64,000 bases of DNA from Heracleum sosnowskyi (Eukaryota > Streptophyta > Magnoliopsida > Apiales > Apiaceae). Positions 1 to 13,603 of the stretch are shown in pieces. The notes under the pieces were generated by a model. The model saw only the letters and a program-made list of their open reading frames with translations. It was not told where the DNA came from and did not search any database. How positions within the stretch are numbered: position 1 is the stretch's first letter; every line of letters starts with the position of its first letter. A program made the position numbers and the translations under genes. The stretch is from the NCBI GenBank assembly GCA_030848705.1, contig JAUIZM010000152.1:1-64000 (forward strand). The letters run 5' to 3'.

Positions 1-3000
1 TTCACGTGCTCAAAAAACGAGGTTCCGGACATTTTTCTTTCGATTTTTTTTTGTCACGTGCTAAAATAGAGGTACAAAATGGACGTACGGACCAAAAAAA
101 GCGAAATTTCATTTCCGGAAATGGGTTTTTTCGACCCCCGAAAATGGGAAAAAACCCACTTTTTGGCCCAAAACTGGTTTCACTGGCATTTTCACGCGCT
201 CAAAAAACGAGGTTCCGGACATTTTTTCTTCCGATTTTTTTTGTTACGTGCTAAAATAGAGGTACAAAATGGACGTACGGACCAAAAAAACGCGAAATTT
301 CATTTCCGGAAATGGGTTTTTTCGACCCCCGAAAATGGGAAAAAAACCCACTTTTTGGCCCCGGAAATGTGTTTTTTCTTCCGATTTTTTTTGTCACGTG
401 CTAAAATAGAGGTACAAAATGGACGTACGGACCAAAAAACGCGGAAATTTCATTTCCGGAAATGTGTTTTTTCGACCCCCAAAATGGGAAAAAACCCACT
501 TTTTGGCCCAAAATTGGTTTCACTGGCATTTTCACGCGCTCAAAAAACGAGGTTTCGGACATTTTTCTTCCGATTTTTTTGTCACGTGCTAAAATAGAGG
601 TACAAAATGGACGTACGAACCACAAAACGCGAAATTTCATTTCCGGAAATGGTTTTTTTGACCCCCGAAAATGGGAAAAAATCCACTTTTTGGCCCAAAA
701 CTGGATTCACTGGCATTTTCACGTGCTCAAAAAACGAGGTTCCGGACATTTTTCTTTCGATTTTTTCTGTCACGTGCTAAAATTGAGGTACAAAATGGAC
801 GTACGAACCAAAAAACGCGAAATTTCATTTCCGGAAATGGGTTTTTTCGACCCCCGAAAATGGGAAAAAACCCACTTTTTGGCCCAAAACTGGTTTCACT
901 GGCATTTTCACGCGCTCAAAAAACGAGGTTCCGGACATTTTTCTTCCGATTTTTTTTGTTACGTGCTAAAATGGACGTACGGACCAAAAAACGCGAAATT
1001 TCATTTCCGGAAATGGGGTTTTTTCGACCCCGGGAAATGGGAAAAAACTCACGTTTTTGGCCCCGGAAATGTGTTTTTTCTTCCGATTTTTTTTGTCACG
1101 TGCTAAAATAGAGGTACAAAATGGACGTACGGACCAAAAAAACGCGAAATTTCATTTCCGGAAATGTGTTTTTTCGACCCCCAAAAATGGGAAAAAAACC
1201 CACCTTTTTGGCCCAAAATTGGTTTCACTGGCATTTTCACGCGCTCAAAAACGAGGTTTCGGACATTTTTCTTCCGATTTTTTTTTGTCACGTGCTAAAA
1301 TAGAGGTGCAAAATGGATGTACGAACCAAAAAACGCGAAATTTCATTTCCGGAAATGGGTTTTTTTGACCCCCGAAAATGGGAAAAAACCCACTTTTTGG
1401 CCCAAAACTGGATTCACTGGCATTTTCACGTGCTCAAAAAACGAGGTTCTGGACATTTTTCTTTCGATTTTTTTTGTCACGTGCTAAAATTGAGGTACAA
1501 AATGGACGTACGGACCAAAAAAACGCGAAATTTCATTTCCGGAAATGGGTTTTTTCGACCCCCGAAAATGGGAAAAAAACCCACTTTTTGGCCCAAAACT
1601 GGTTTCACTGGCATTTTCACGCGCTCAAAAAACGAGGTTCCGGACATTTTTCTTCCGATTTTTTTGTCACGTACTAAAATAGAGGTACAAAATGGACGTA
1701 CGGACCAAAAAATGCGAAATTTCATTTCCGGAAATGGGTTTTTTCGACCCCCGAAAATGGGAAAAAACCCACTTTTGGCCCCGGAAATGTGTTTTTTCTT
1801 CCGATTTTTTTTGTCACGTGCTAAAATAGAGGTACAAAATGGACGTACGGACCAAAAAACGCGAAATTTCATTTCCGGAAATGTGTTTTTTCGACCCCCA
1901 AAATGGGAAAAAACCCACTTTTTGGCCCAAAATTGGTTTCACTGGCATTTTCACGCGCTCAAAAAACGAGGTTTCGGACATTTTTCTTCCGATTTTTTTT
2001 GTCACGTGCTAAAATAGAGGTACAAAATGGACGTACGAACCAAAAAACGCGAAATTTCATTTCCGGAAATTGGTTTTTTTTGACCCCCGAAAATGGGAAA
2101 AAAATCCCACTTTTTGGCCCAAAACTGGATTCACTGGCATTTTCACGTGCTCAAAAAACGAGGTTCCGGACATTTTTCTTTCGATTTTTTTTGTCACGTG
2201 CTAAAATTGAGGTACAAAATGGACGTACGAACCAAAAAACGCGAAATTTCATTTCCGGAAATGGGTTTTTTCGACCCCCGAAAATGGAAAAAACCCACTT
2301 TTTGGCCCAAAACTGGTTTCACTGGCATTTTCACGCGCTCAAAAAACGAGGTTCCGGACATTTTTCTTCCGATTTTTTTTGTTACGTGCTAAAATGGGAC
2401 GTACGGACCAAAAAACGCGAAATTTCATTTCCGGAAATGGGTTTTTTCGACCCCCGGAAATTGGAAAAAACTCACTTTTTGGCCCCGGAAATGTGTTTTT
2501 TCTTCCGATTTTTTTTGTCACGTGCTAAAATAGAGGTACAAAATGGACGTACGGACCAAAAAACGCGAAATTTCATTTCCGGAAATGTGTTTTTTTCGAC
2601 CCCCAAAAATGGGAAAAAAACCCACTTTTTGGCCCAAAATTGGTTTCACTGGCATTTTCACGCGCTCAAAAAACGAGGTTTCGGACATTTTTCTTCCGAT
2701 TTTTTTTGTCACGTGCTAAAATAGAGGTGCAAAATGGATGTACGAACCAAAAAACGCGAAATTTCATTTCCGGAAATGGGTTTTTTTGACCCCCGAAAAT
2801 GGGGAAAAAACCCACTTTTTGGCCCAAAACTGGATTCACTGGCATTTTCACGTGCTCAAAAAACGAGGTTCTGGACATTTTTCTTTCGATTTTTTTTGTC
2901 ACGTGCTAAAATTGAGGTACAAAATGGACGTACGGACCAAAAAACGCGAAATTTCATTTCCGGAAATGGGTTTTTTCGACCCCCGAAAATGGGAAAAAAC

Positions 3001-6000
3001 CCACTTTTTGGCCCAAAACTGGTTTCACTGGCATTTTCACGCGCTCAAAAAACGAGGGTTCCGGACATTTTTCTTCCGATTTTTTTTGTCACGTACTAAA
3101 ATAGAGGTACAAAATGGACGTACGGACCAAAAAATGCGAAATTTCATTTCGGAAATGGGTTTTTTCGACCCCCGAAAATGGGAAAAAACCCACTTTTTGG
3201 CCCCGGAAATGTGTTTTTTCTTCCGATTTTTTTTGTCACGTGCTAAAATAGAGGTACAAAATGGACGTACGGACCAAAAAACGCGAAATTTCATTTCCGG
3301 AAATGTGTTTTTTCGACCCCCAAAAATGGGAAAAAAACCCACTTTTTGGCCCAAAATTGGTTTCACTGGCATTTTCACGCGCTCAAAAAACGAGGTTTCG
3401 GACATTTTTCTTCCGATTTTTTTTGTCACGTGCTAAAATAGAGGTACAAAATGGACGTACGAACCAAAAAACGCGAAATTTCATTTCCGGAAATTGGTTT
3501 TTTTTGACCCCCGAAAATGGGAAAAAAATCCACTTTTTGGCCCAAAACTGGATTCACTGGCATTTTCACGTGCTCAAAAAACGAGGTTCCGGACATTTTT
3601 CTTTCGATTTTTTTTGTCACGTGCTAAAATTGAGGTACAAAATGGACGTACGAACCAAAAAACGCGAAATTTCATTTCCGGAAATGGGTTTTTTCGACCC
3701 CCGAAAATGGGAAAAAACCCACTTTTTGGCCCAAAACTGGTTTCACTGGCATTTTCACGCGCTCAAAAAACGAGGTTCCGGACATTTTTCTTCCGATTTT
3801 TTTTGTTACGTGCTAAAATGGACGTACGGACCAAAAAACGCGAAATTTCATTTCCGGAAATGGGTTTTTTCGACCCCCGGAAATGGGAAAAAACTCACTT
3901 TTTGGCCCCGGAAATGTGTTTTTTCTTCCGATTTTTTTTGTCACGTGCTAAAATAGAGGTACAAAATGGACGTACGGACCAAAAAACGCGAAATTTCATT
4001 TCCGGAAATGTGTTTTTTCGACCCCCAAAAATGGGAAAAAAACCCACTTTTTGGCCCAAAATTGGTTTCACTGGCATTTTCACGCGCTCAAAAAACGAGG
4101 TTTCGGACATTTTTCTTCCGATTTTTTTTGTCACGTGCTAAAATAGAGGTGCAAAATGGATGTACGAACCAAAAAACGCGAAATTTCATTTCCGGAAATG
4201 GGTTTTTTTGACCCCCGAAAATGGGAAAAAACCCACTTTTTGGCCCAAAACTGGATTCACTGGCATTTTCACGTGCTCAAAAAACGAGGTTCTGGACATT
4301 TTTCTTTCGATTTTTTTTGTCACGTGCTAAAATTGAGGGTACAAAATGGACGTACGGACCAAAAAACGCGAAATTTCATTTCCGGAAATGGGTTTTTTCG
4401 ACCCCCGAAAATGGGAAAAAACCCACTTTTTGGCCCAAAACTGGTTTCACTGGCATTTTCACGCGCTCAAAAAACGAGGTTCCGGACATTTTTCTTCGAT
4501 TTTTTTGTCACGTACTAAAATAGAGGTACAAAATGGACGTACGGACCAAAAAATGCGAAATTTCATTTCCGGAAATGGGTTTTTTCGACCCCCGAAAATG
4601 GGAAAAAACCCACTTTTTGGCCCCGGAAATGTGTTTTTTCTTCCGATTTTTTTTGTCACGTGCTAAAATAGAGGTACAAAATGGACGTACGGACCAAAAA
4701 ACGCGAAATTTCATTTCCGGAAATGTGTTTTTTCGACCCCAAAAATGGGAAAAAACCCACTTTTTGGCCCCAAAATTGGTTTCACTGGCATTTTCACGCG
4801 CTCAAAAAACGAGGTTTCGGACATTTTTCTTCCGATTTTTTTTTGTCACGTACTAAAATAGAGGTACAAAATGGACGTACGAACCAAAAAACGCGAAATT
4901 TCATTTCCGGAAATGGGTTTTTTTTGACCCCCGAAAATGGGAAAAAAAACCCACTTTTTGGCCCAAAACTGGATTCACTGGCATTTTCACGTGCTCAAAA
5001 AACGAGGTTCTGGACATTTTTCTTTCGATTTTTTTTTGTCACGTGCTAAAATTGAGGTACAAAATGGACGTACGGACCAAAAAAGGCGAAATTTCATTTT
5101 CGGAAATGGGTTTTTTCGACCCCCGAAAATGGGAAAAAACCCACTTTTTGGCCCCGGAAATGTGTTTTTTCTTCCGATTTTTTTTGTCACGTGCTAAAAT
5201 AGAGGTACAAAATGGACGTACGGACCAAAAAACGCGAAATTTCATTTCCGGAAATGTGTTTTTTCGACCCCCAAAATGGGAAAAAACCCACTTTTTGGCC
5301 CAAAATTGGTTTCACTGGCATTTTCACGCGCTCAAAAAACGAGGTTTCGGACATTTTTCTTCCGATTTTTTTTATCACGTGCTAAAATAGAGGTACAAAA
5401 TGGACGTACGAACCAAAAAACGCGAAATTTCATTTCCGGAAATTGGTTTTTTTGACCCCCGGAAAATGGGAAAAAAACCCACTTTTTGGCCAAAACTGGA
5501 TTCACTGGCATTTTCACGTGCTCAAAAAACGAGGTTCCGGACATTTTTCTTTCGATTTTTTTTGTCACGTGCTAAAATTGAGGTACAAAATGGACGTACG
5601 GACCAAAAAACGCGAAATTTCATTTCCGGAAATGGGTTTTTTCGACCCCCGAAAATGGGAAAAAAAACCCACTTTTTGGCCCAAAACTGGTTTCACTGGC
5701 ATTTTCACGCGCTAAAAAAACGAGGTTCCGGACATTTTTCTTCCGATTTTTTTTTTTTACGTGCTAAAATGGACGTACGGACCAAAAAACACGAAATTTC
5801 ATTTCCGGAAATGGGTTTTTTTGGACCCCCGAAAATGGGAAAAAACCCACTTTTTGGCCCCGGAAATGTGTTTTTTCTTCCGATTTTTTTTGTCACGTGC
5901 TAAAATAGAGGTACAAAATGGACGTACGGACCAAAAAACGCGAAATTTCATTTCCGGAAATGTGTTTTTTCGACCCCCAAAAATGGGAAAAAACCCACTT

Positions 6001-7525
6001 TTTGGCCCAAAATTGGTTTCACTGGCATTTTCACGCGCTCAAAAAACGAGGTTTCGGACTTTTTTCTTCCGATTTTTTTTGTCACGTGCTAAAATAGAGG
6101 TACAAAATGGATGTACGAACCAAAAAACGCGAAATTTCATTTCCGGAAATGGGTTTTTTTGACCCCCGAAAATGGGAAAAAAACCCACTTTTTGGCCCAA
6201 AACTGGATTCACTGGCATTTTCACGTGCTCAAAAACGAGGTTCTGGACATTTTTCTTTCGATTTTTTTTTGTCACGTGCTAAAATTGAGGTACAAAATGG
6301 ACGTACGGACCAAAAAACGCGAAATTTCATTTCCGGAAATGGGTTTTTTCGACCCCCGAAAATGGGAAAAAACCCACTTTTTGGCCCAAAACTGGTTTCA
6401 CTGGCATTTTCACGCGCTCAAAAAACGAGGTTCCGGACATTTTTCTTCCGATTTTTTTTTGTTACGTGCTAAAATGGACGTACGGACCAAAAAACGCGAA
6501 ATTTCATTTCCGGAAATGGTTTTTTCGACCTCCGAAAATGGGAAAAAAACCCACTTTTTGGCCCCGGAAATGTGTTTTTTCTTCCGATTTTTTTTGTCAC
6601 GTGCTAAAATAGAGGTACAAAATGGACGTACGGACCAAAAAACGCGAAATTTCATTTCCGGAAATGTGTTTTTTCGACCCCCAAAAATGGGAAAAAACCC
6701 ACTTTTTTGGCCCAAAATTGGTTTCACTGGCATTTTCACGCGCTCAAAAAACGAGGTTTCGGACATTTTTCTTCCGATTTTTTTTGTCACGTGCTAAAAT
6801 AGAGGTACAAAATGGACGTACGAACCAAAAAAAGCGAAATTTCATTTCCGGAAATGGGTTTTTTTGACCCCCGAAAATGGGAAAAAAACCACTTTTTGGC
6901 CCAAAACTGGATTCACTGGCATTTTCACGTGCTCAAAAAACGAGGTTCCGGACATTTTTCTTTCGATTTTTTTTGTCACGTGCTAAAATAGAGGTACAAA
7001 ATGGACGTACGGACCAAAAAAAGCGAAATTTCATTTCCGGAAATGGGTTTTTTCGACCCCCGAAAATGGGAAAAAACCCACTTTTTGGCCCAAAACTGGT
7101 TTCACTGGCATTTTCACGCGCTCAAAAAACGAGGTTCCGGACATTTTTCTTCCGATTTTTTTTGTTACGTGCTAAAATAGAGGTACAAAATGGACGTACG
7201 GACCAAAAAAACGCGAAATTTCATTTCCGGAAATGGGTTTTTTCGACCCCCGAAAATGGGAAAAAACCCACTTTTTGGCCCCGGAAATGTGTTTTTTCTT
7301 CCGATTTTTTTTGTCACGTGCTAAAATAGAGGTACAAAATGGACGTACGGACCAAAAAACGCGAAATTTCATTTCCGGAAATGTGTTTTTTCGACCCCCA
7401 AAATGGGAAAAAACCCACTTTTTGGCCCAAAATTGGTTTCACTGGCATTTTCACGCGCTCAAAAACGAGGTTTCGGACATTTTCTTCCGATTTTTTTTTG
7501 TCACGTGCTAAAATAGAGGTACAAA
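1..7525 (+). repeat. Array domain 1: alternating 8-mer HOR, about 1,424 bp
   Basis: Two versions of A-B-C-D alternate. One has an A with AAATTGG and a long T run, then B'. The other has an A with TTCTGG, then a full-length B ending GTCACGTAC. B' ends recur at 971, 2,394 and 3,818, spaced 1,423 and 1,424 bp. The D before the TTCTGG version often ends GTGCAAAATGGATG. The order breaks near 5,064, where A is followed directly by C with B missing, and B' then appears in successive HORs. Single-base length changes in A and T runs are frequent. Confidence 0.85.
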
Positions 7526-10500
7526 ATGGACGTACGAACCAAAAAAAAGCGAAATTTCATTTCCGGAAATTGGTTTTTTTGACCCCCGAAAATGGGAAAA
7601 AAACCCACTTTTTGGCCCAAAACTGGATTCACTGGCATTTTCACGTGCTCAAAAAACGAGGTTCCGGACATTTTTCTTTCGATTTTTTTTTGTCACGTGC
7701 TAAAATTGAGGTACAAAATGGGACGTACGGACCAAAAAACGCGAAATTTCATTTCCGGAAATGGGTTTTTTCGACCCCCGAAAATGGGAAAAAACCCACT
7801 TTTTGGCCCAAAACTGGTTTCACTGGCATTTTCACGCGCTCAAAAAACAAGGTTCCGGACATTTTTCTTCCGATTTTTTTTGTTACGTGCTAAAATGGAC
7901 GTACGGACCAAAAAACGCGAAATTTCATTTCCGGAAATGGGTTTTTTCGACCCCCGAAAATGGGAAAAAACCCACTTTTTGGCCCCGGGAAATGTGTTTT
8001 TTCTTCCGATTTTTTTTGTCACGTGCTAAAATAGAGGTACAAAATGGACGTACGGACCAAAAAACGCGAAATTTCATTTCCAGAAATGTGTTTTTTCGAA
8101 CCCAAAAATGGGAAAAAACCCACTTTTTGGCCCAAAATTGGTTTCACTGGCATTTTCACGCGCTCAAAAAACGAGGTTTCGGACATTTTTCTTCCGATTT
8201 TTTTTGTCACGTGCTAAAATAGAGGTACAAAATGGATGTTCGAACCAAAAAACGCGAAATTTCATTTCCGGAAATGGGTTTTTTTGACCCCCGAAAATGG
8301 GAAAAAAAACCCACTTTTTGGCCCAAAACTGGATTCACTGGCATTTTCACGTGCTCAAAAAACGAGGTTCCGGGACATTTTTCTTTCGATTTTTTTTGTC
8401 ACGTGCTAAAATTGAGGTACAAAATGGACGTACGGACCAAAAAAACGCGAAATTTCATTTCCGGAAATGGGTTTTTTCGACCCCCGAAAATGGGAAAAAA
8501 CCCACTTTTTGGCCCAAAACTGGTTTCACTGGCATTTTCACGCGCTCAAAAAACAAGGTTCCGGACATTTTTCTTCCGATTTTTTTGTTACGTGCTAAAA
8601 TGGACGTACGGACCAAAAAAAGCGAAATTTCATTTCGGAAATGGGTTTTTTCGACCCCCGAAAATGGGAAAAAACCCACTTTTTGGGCCCCGAAAATGTT
8701 TTTTTTCTTCCGATTTTTTTTGTCACGTGCTAAAATAGAGGTACAAAATGGACGTACGGACCAAAAAAACGCGAAATTTCATTTCCAGAAATGTGTTTTT
8801 TCGACCCCAAAAATGGGAAAAAACCCACTTTTTGGCCCAAAATTGGTTTCACTGGCATTTTCACGCGCTCAAAAAACGAGGTTTCGGACATTTTTCTTCC
8901 GATTTTTTTTGTCACGTGCTAAAATAGAGGTACAAAATGGATGTTCGAACCAAAAAAACGCGAAATTTCATTTCCGGAAATGGGTTTTTTTGACCCCGAA
9001 AATGGGAAAAAACCCACTTTTTGGCCCAAAACTGGATTCACTGGCATTTTCACGTGCTCAAAAAACGAGGTTCCGGACATTTTTCTTTCGATTTTTTTTG
9101 TCACGTGCTAAAATTGAGGTACAAAATGGACGTACGGACCAAAAAAACGCGAAATTTCATTTCCGGAAATGGGTTTTTTCGACCCCCGAAAATGGGAAAA
9201 AACCCACTTTTTGGCCCAAAACTGGTTTCACTGGCATTTTCACGCGCTCAAAAAACAAGGTTCCGGACATTTTTCTTCCGATTTTTTTTGTTACGTGCTA
9301 AAATGGACGTACGGACCAAAAAACGCGAAATTTCATTTCCGGAAATGGGGTTTTTTCGACCCCCGGAAAATGGGAAAAACCCACTTTTTGGCCCCGGAAA
9401 TGTGTTTTTTCTTCCGATTTTTTTTGTCACGTGCTAAAATAGAGGTACAAAATGGGACGTACGGACCAAAAAAACGCGAAATTTCATTTCCAGAAATGTG
9501 TTTTTTTCGACCCCAAAAATGGGAAAAAACCCACTTTTTGGCCCAAAAATGGTTTCACTGGCATTTTCACGCGCTCAAAAAACGAGGTTTCGGACATTTT
9601 TTTCTTCCGATTTTTTTTGTCACGTGCTAAAATAGAGGTACAAAATGGATGTTCGAACCAAAAAACGCGAAATTTCATTTCCGGAAATGGGTTTTTTTGA
9701 CCCCCGAAAATGGGAAAAAAAACCCACTTTTTGGCCCAAAACTGGATTCACTGGCATTTTCACGTGCTCAAAAAACGAGGTTCCGGACATTTTTCTTTCG
9801 ATTTTTTTTTGTCACGTGCTAAAATTGAGGTACAAAAATGGACGTACGGACCAAAAAAACGCGAAATTTCATTTCCGGAAATGGGTTTTTTCGACCCCCG
9901 AAAATGGGAAAAAAAACCCACTTTTTGGCCCAAAACTGGTTTTCACTGGCATTTTCACGCGCTCAAAAAACAAGGTTCCGGACATTTTTCTTCCGATTTT
10001 TTTTGTTACGTGCTAAAATGGACGTACGGACCAAAAAAAAGCGAAATTTCATTTCCGGAAATGGGTTTTTTCGACCCCCGAAAATGGGAAAAAACCCACT
10101 TTTTGGCCCCGGAAATGTGTTTTTTCTTCCGATTTTTTTTGTCACGTGCTAAAATAGAGGTACAAAATGGACGTACGGACCAAAAAACGCGAAATTTCAT
10201 TTCCAGAAATGTGTTTTTTCGACCCCAAAAAATGGGAAAAAAACCCACTTTTTGGCCCAAAATTGGTTTCACTGGCATTTCACGCGCTCAAAAAACGAGG
10301 TTTCGGACATTTTTCTTCCGATTTTTTTTGTCACGTGCTAAAATAGAGGTACAAAATGGATGTTCGAACCAAAAAACGCGAAATTTTCATTTCCGGAAAT
10401 GGGTTTTTTTGACCCCCGAAAATGGGAAAAAAAACCCACTTTTTGGCCCAAAACTGGATTCACTGGCATTTTCACGTGCTCAACAAATGAGGTTCCGGAC

Positions 10501-10874
10501 ATTTTTCTTTCGATTTTTTTTGTCACGTGCTAAAATTGAGGGTACAAAATGGACGTACGGACCAAAAAACGCGAAATTTCATTTCCGGAAATGGGTTTTT
10601 TCGACCCCCGAAAATGGGAAAAAACCCACTTTTTGGCCCAAAACTGGTTTCACTGGCATTTTCACGCGCTCAAAAACGAGGTTCCGGACATTTTTCTTCC
10701 GATTTTTTTTTGTTACGTGCTAAAATGGACGTACGGACCAAAAAACGCGAAATTTCATTTCCGGAAATGGGTTTTTTCGACCTCCGAAAAATTGGAAAAA
10801 AACCCACTTTTTGGCCCCGGAAATGTGTTTTTTCTTCCGATTTTTTTTGTCACGTGCTAAAATAGAGGTACAAA
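7526..10874 (+). repeat. Array domain 2: A-B'-C-D 4-mer, about 706 bp, 4.7 copies
   Basis: A-type starts fall at 7,526, 8,232, 8,937, 9,645 and 10,356, spaced 705-711 bp. Every B is the 13-bp-deleted B'. Shared marks are ATGGATGTTCG at the D/A boundary, TTCCAGAAATGTG in D and AACAAGGTTCCGG in B'. One HOR has therefore been amplified locally, in contrast to the alternating pattern upstream. The longest open frame of the window (8,297-9,301) lies here and is a repeat artefact. Confidence 0.88.
8424..8599 (+). repeat. Type B' monomer, 176 bp (B with 13-bp deletion; representative)
   Basis: B' is B with its last 13 bp removed. The end reads GCTAAAATGGACG instead of GCTAAAATAGAGG followed by TACAAAATGGACG. 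The lost segment lies between two AAAAT repeats 13 bp apart, as expected of replication slippage or single-strand annealing. I count eleven B' copies, all between 795 and 11,969; their downstream monomers start at 971, 2,394, 3,818, 5,769, 6,474, 7,895, 8,600, 9,303, 10,018, 10,725 and 11,970. No B' was seen after 12 kb. Confidence 0.92.
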
Positions 10875-13603
10875 ATGGACGTACGGACCAAAAAACGCGA
10901 AATTTCATTTCCGGAAATGTGTTTTTTCGACCCCCAAAAATGGGAAAAAACCCACTTTTTGGCCCAAAATTGGTTTCACTGGCATTTTCACGTGCTCAAA
11001 AAACGAGGTTCCGGACATTTTTCGTTTCAATTTTTTTTGTCACGTGCTAAAATAGAGGTACAAAATGGACGTACGGACCAAAAAAAGCGAAATTTCATTT
11101 CGGAAATGGGTTTTTTCGACCCCCCGAAAATGGGAAAAAAACCCACTTTTTGGCCCAAAAACTGGTTTCACTGGCATTTTCACGCGCTCAAAAAAACGAG
11201 GTTCCGGACATTTTTCTTCCGATTTTTTTTGTCACGTGCTAAAATAGAGGTACAAAATGGACGTATGGACCAAAAAACGCGAAATTTCATTTCCGGAAAT
11301 GGGTTTTTTTCGACCCCCGAAAATGGGAAAAAAACCCACTTTTTGACCCCGGAAATGTGTTTTTTCTTCCGATTTTTTTTGTCACGTGCTAAAATAGAGG
11401 TACAAAATGGACGTACGGACCAAAAAACGCGAAATTTCATTTCCGGAAATGTGTTTTTTCGACCCCCAAAAATGGGAAAAAACCCACTTTTTAGCCCCAA
11501 AATTGGTTTCACTGGCATTTTCACGCGCTCAAAAAACGAGGTTTCAGACATTTTTCTTCCGATTTTTTTTTGTCACGTGCTAAAATAGAGGTACAAAATG
11601 GACGTACGAACCAAAAAACGCGAAATTTCATTTCCGGAAATGGGTTTTTTTGACCCCCCGAAAATGGGAAAAAAACCCACTTTTGGGCCCAAAACTGGAT
11701 TCACTGGCATTTTCACGTGCTCAAAAAACGAGGTTCCGGACATTTTTCTTTCGATTTTTTTTTTTGTCACGTGCTAAAATTGAGGTACAAAATGGACGTA
11801 CGGACCAAAAAACGCGAAATTTTCATTTCCGAAAATGGGTTTTTTCGACCCCCGAAAATGGGAAAAAACCCACTTTTTGGCCCCAAAACTGGTTTCACTG
11901 GCATTTTCACGCGCTCAAAAAACGAGGTTCCGGACATTTTTCTTCCGATTTTTTTTGTAACGTGCTAAAATGGACGTACGGACCAAAAAACGCGAAATTT
12001 CATTTCCGGAAATGGGTTTTTTTCGACCCCCGGAAAATGGGAAAAAACCCACTTTTTGGCCTCGGAAATGTGTTTTTTCTTCCGATTTTTTTGTCACGTG
12101 CTAAAATAGAGGTACAAAATGGACGTACGGACCAAAAAACCGCGAAATTTCATTTCCGGAAATGTGTTTTTTCGACCCCCAAAAATGGGAAAAAACCCAC
12201 TTTTTGGCCCAAAATTGGTTTCACTAGCATTTTCACGCGCTCAAAAAACGAGGTTTCGGACATTTTTCTTCCGATTTTTTTTGTCACGTGCTAAAATAGA
12301 GGTACAAAATGGACGTACGAACCAAAAAAAGCGAAATTTCATTTCCGGAAATGGGTTTTTTTGACCCCCGAAAATGGGAAAAAAACCCACTTTTTGGCCC
12401 AAAACTGGATTCACTGGCATTTTCACGTGCTCAAAAAACGAGGTTCCGGACATTTTTCTTTCGATTTTTTTGTCACGTGCTAAAATAGAGGTACAAAATG
12501 GACGTACGGACCAAAAAAAGCGAAATTTCATTTCCGGAAATGGGTTTTTTCGACCCCCGAAAATGGGAAAAAACCCACTTTTTGGCCCAAAACTGGTTTC
12601 ACTGGCATTTTCACGCGCTCAAAAAACGAGGTTCCGGACATTTTTCTTCCGATTTTTTTTTGTCACGTGCTAAAATAGAGGTACAAAATGGACGTACGGA
12701 CCCAAAAAAACGCGAAATTTCATTTCCGGAAATGGGTTTTTTCGACCCCCGAAAATGGGAAAAAACCCACTTTTTGGCCCCGGAAATGTGTTTTTTCTTC
12801 CGATTTTTTTTGTCACGTGCTAAAATAGAGGTACAAAATGGACGTACGACCCAAAAAACGCGAAATTTTCATTTCGGAAATGGGTTTTTTTGACCCCCGA
12901 AAATGGGAAAAAAACCCACTTTTTGGCCCAAAACTGGATTCACTGGCATTTTCACGTGCTCAAAAAACGAGGTTTCCGACATTTTTATTTCGATTTTTTT
13001 TTGTCACGTGCTAAAATAGAGGTACAAAATGGACCGTACGAACCAAAAAAAAGCGAAATTTCATTTCCGGAAATTGGTTTTTTTGACCCCCGAAAATGGG
13101 AAAAAAACCCACTTTTTGGCCCAAAACTGGATTCACTGGGCATTTTCACGTGCTCAAAAAACGAGGTTCCGGACATTTTTTTCTTTCGATTTTTTTTGTC
13201 ACGTGCTAAAATTGAGGTACAAAATGGACGTACGGACCAAAAAACGCGAAATTTCATTTCCGGAAATGGGTTTTTTCGACCCCCGAAAATGGGAAAAAAA
13301 CCCACTTTTTGGCCCAAAACTGGTTTCACTGGCATTTTCACGCGCTCAAAAAACGAGGTTCCGGACATTTTTCTTCCGATTTTTTTTGTCACGTGCTAAA
13401 ATAGAGGTACAAAATGGACGTACGGACCAAAAAACGCGAAATTTAATTTCCGGAAATGTGTTTTTTCGACCCCCAAAAATGGAAAAAAACCCACTTTTTG
13501 GCCCAAAATTGGTTTCACTGGCATTTTTCACGCGCTCAAAAAACGAGGTTTCGGACATTTTTCTTCCGATTTTTTTTGTCACGTGCTAAAATAGAGGTAC
13601 AAA
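10875..13603 (+). repeat. Array domain 3: irregular transition
   Basis: Monomer order is D/A fusion (10,875), B, C, D, A, B' (11,792), C, D, A, B, C, A, A (13,029), B, D (13,414). Two consecutive A copies (12,838 and 13,029) and missing D or C units show repeated unequal exchange. B' is seen here for the last time. The D at 13,414 is the first with TTTAATTTCC, marking the start of the next family. Confidence 0.8.

Noticed and set aside
8297..9301. Open reading frame of 334 codons as a protein-coding gene
   Set aside because: It spans several satellite monomers, changes frame relation at every 176-, 190- or 148-bp unit, and overlapping frames on both strands are equally open. No promoter, intron or codon-use signal sets it apart from the rest of the array.
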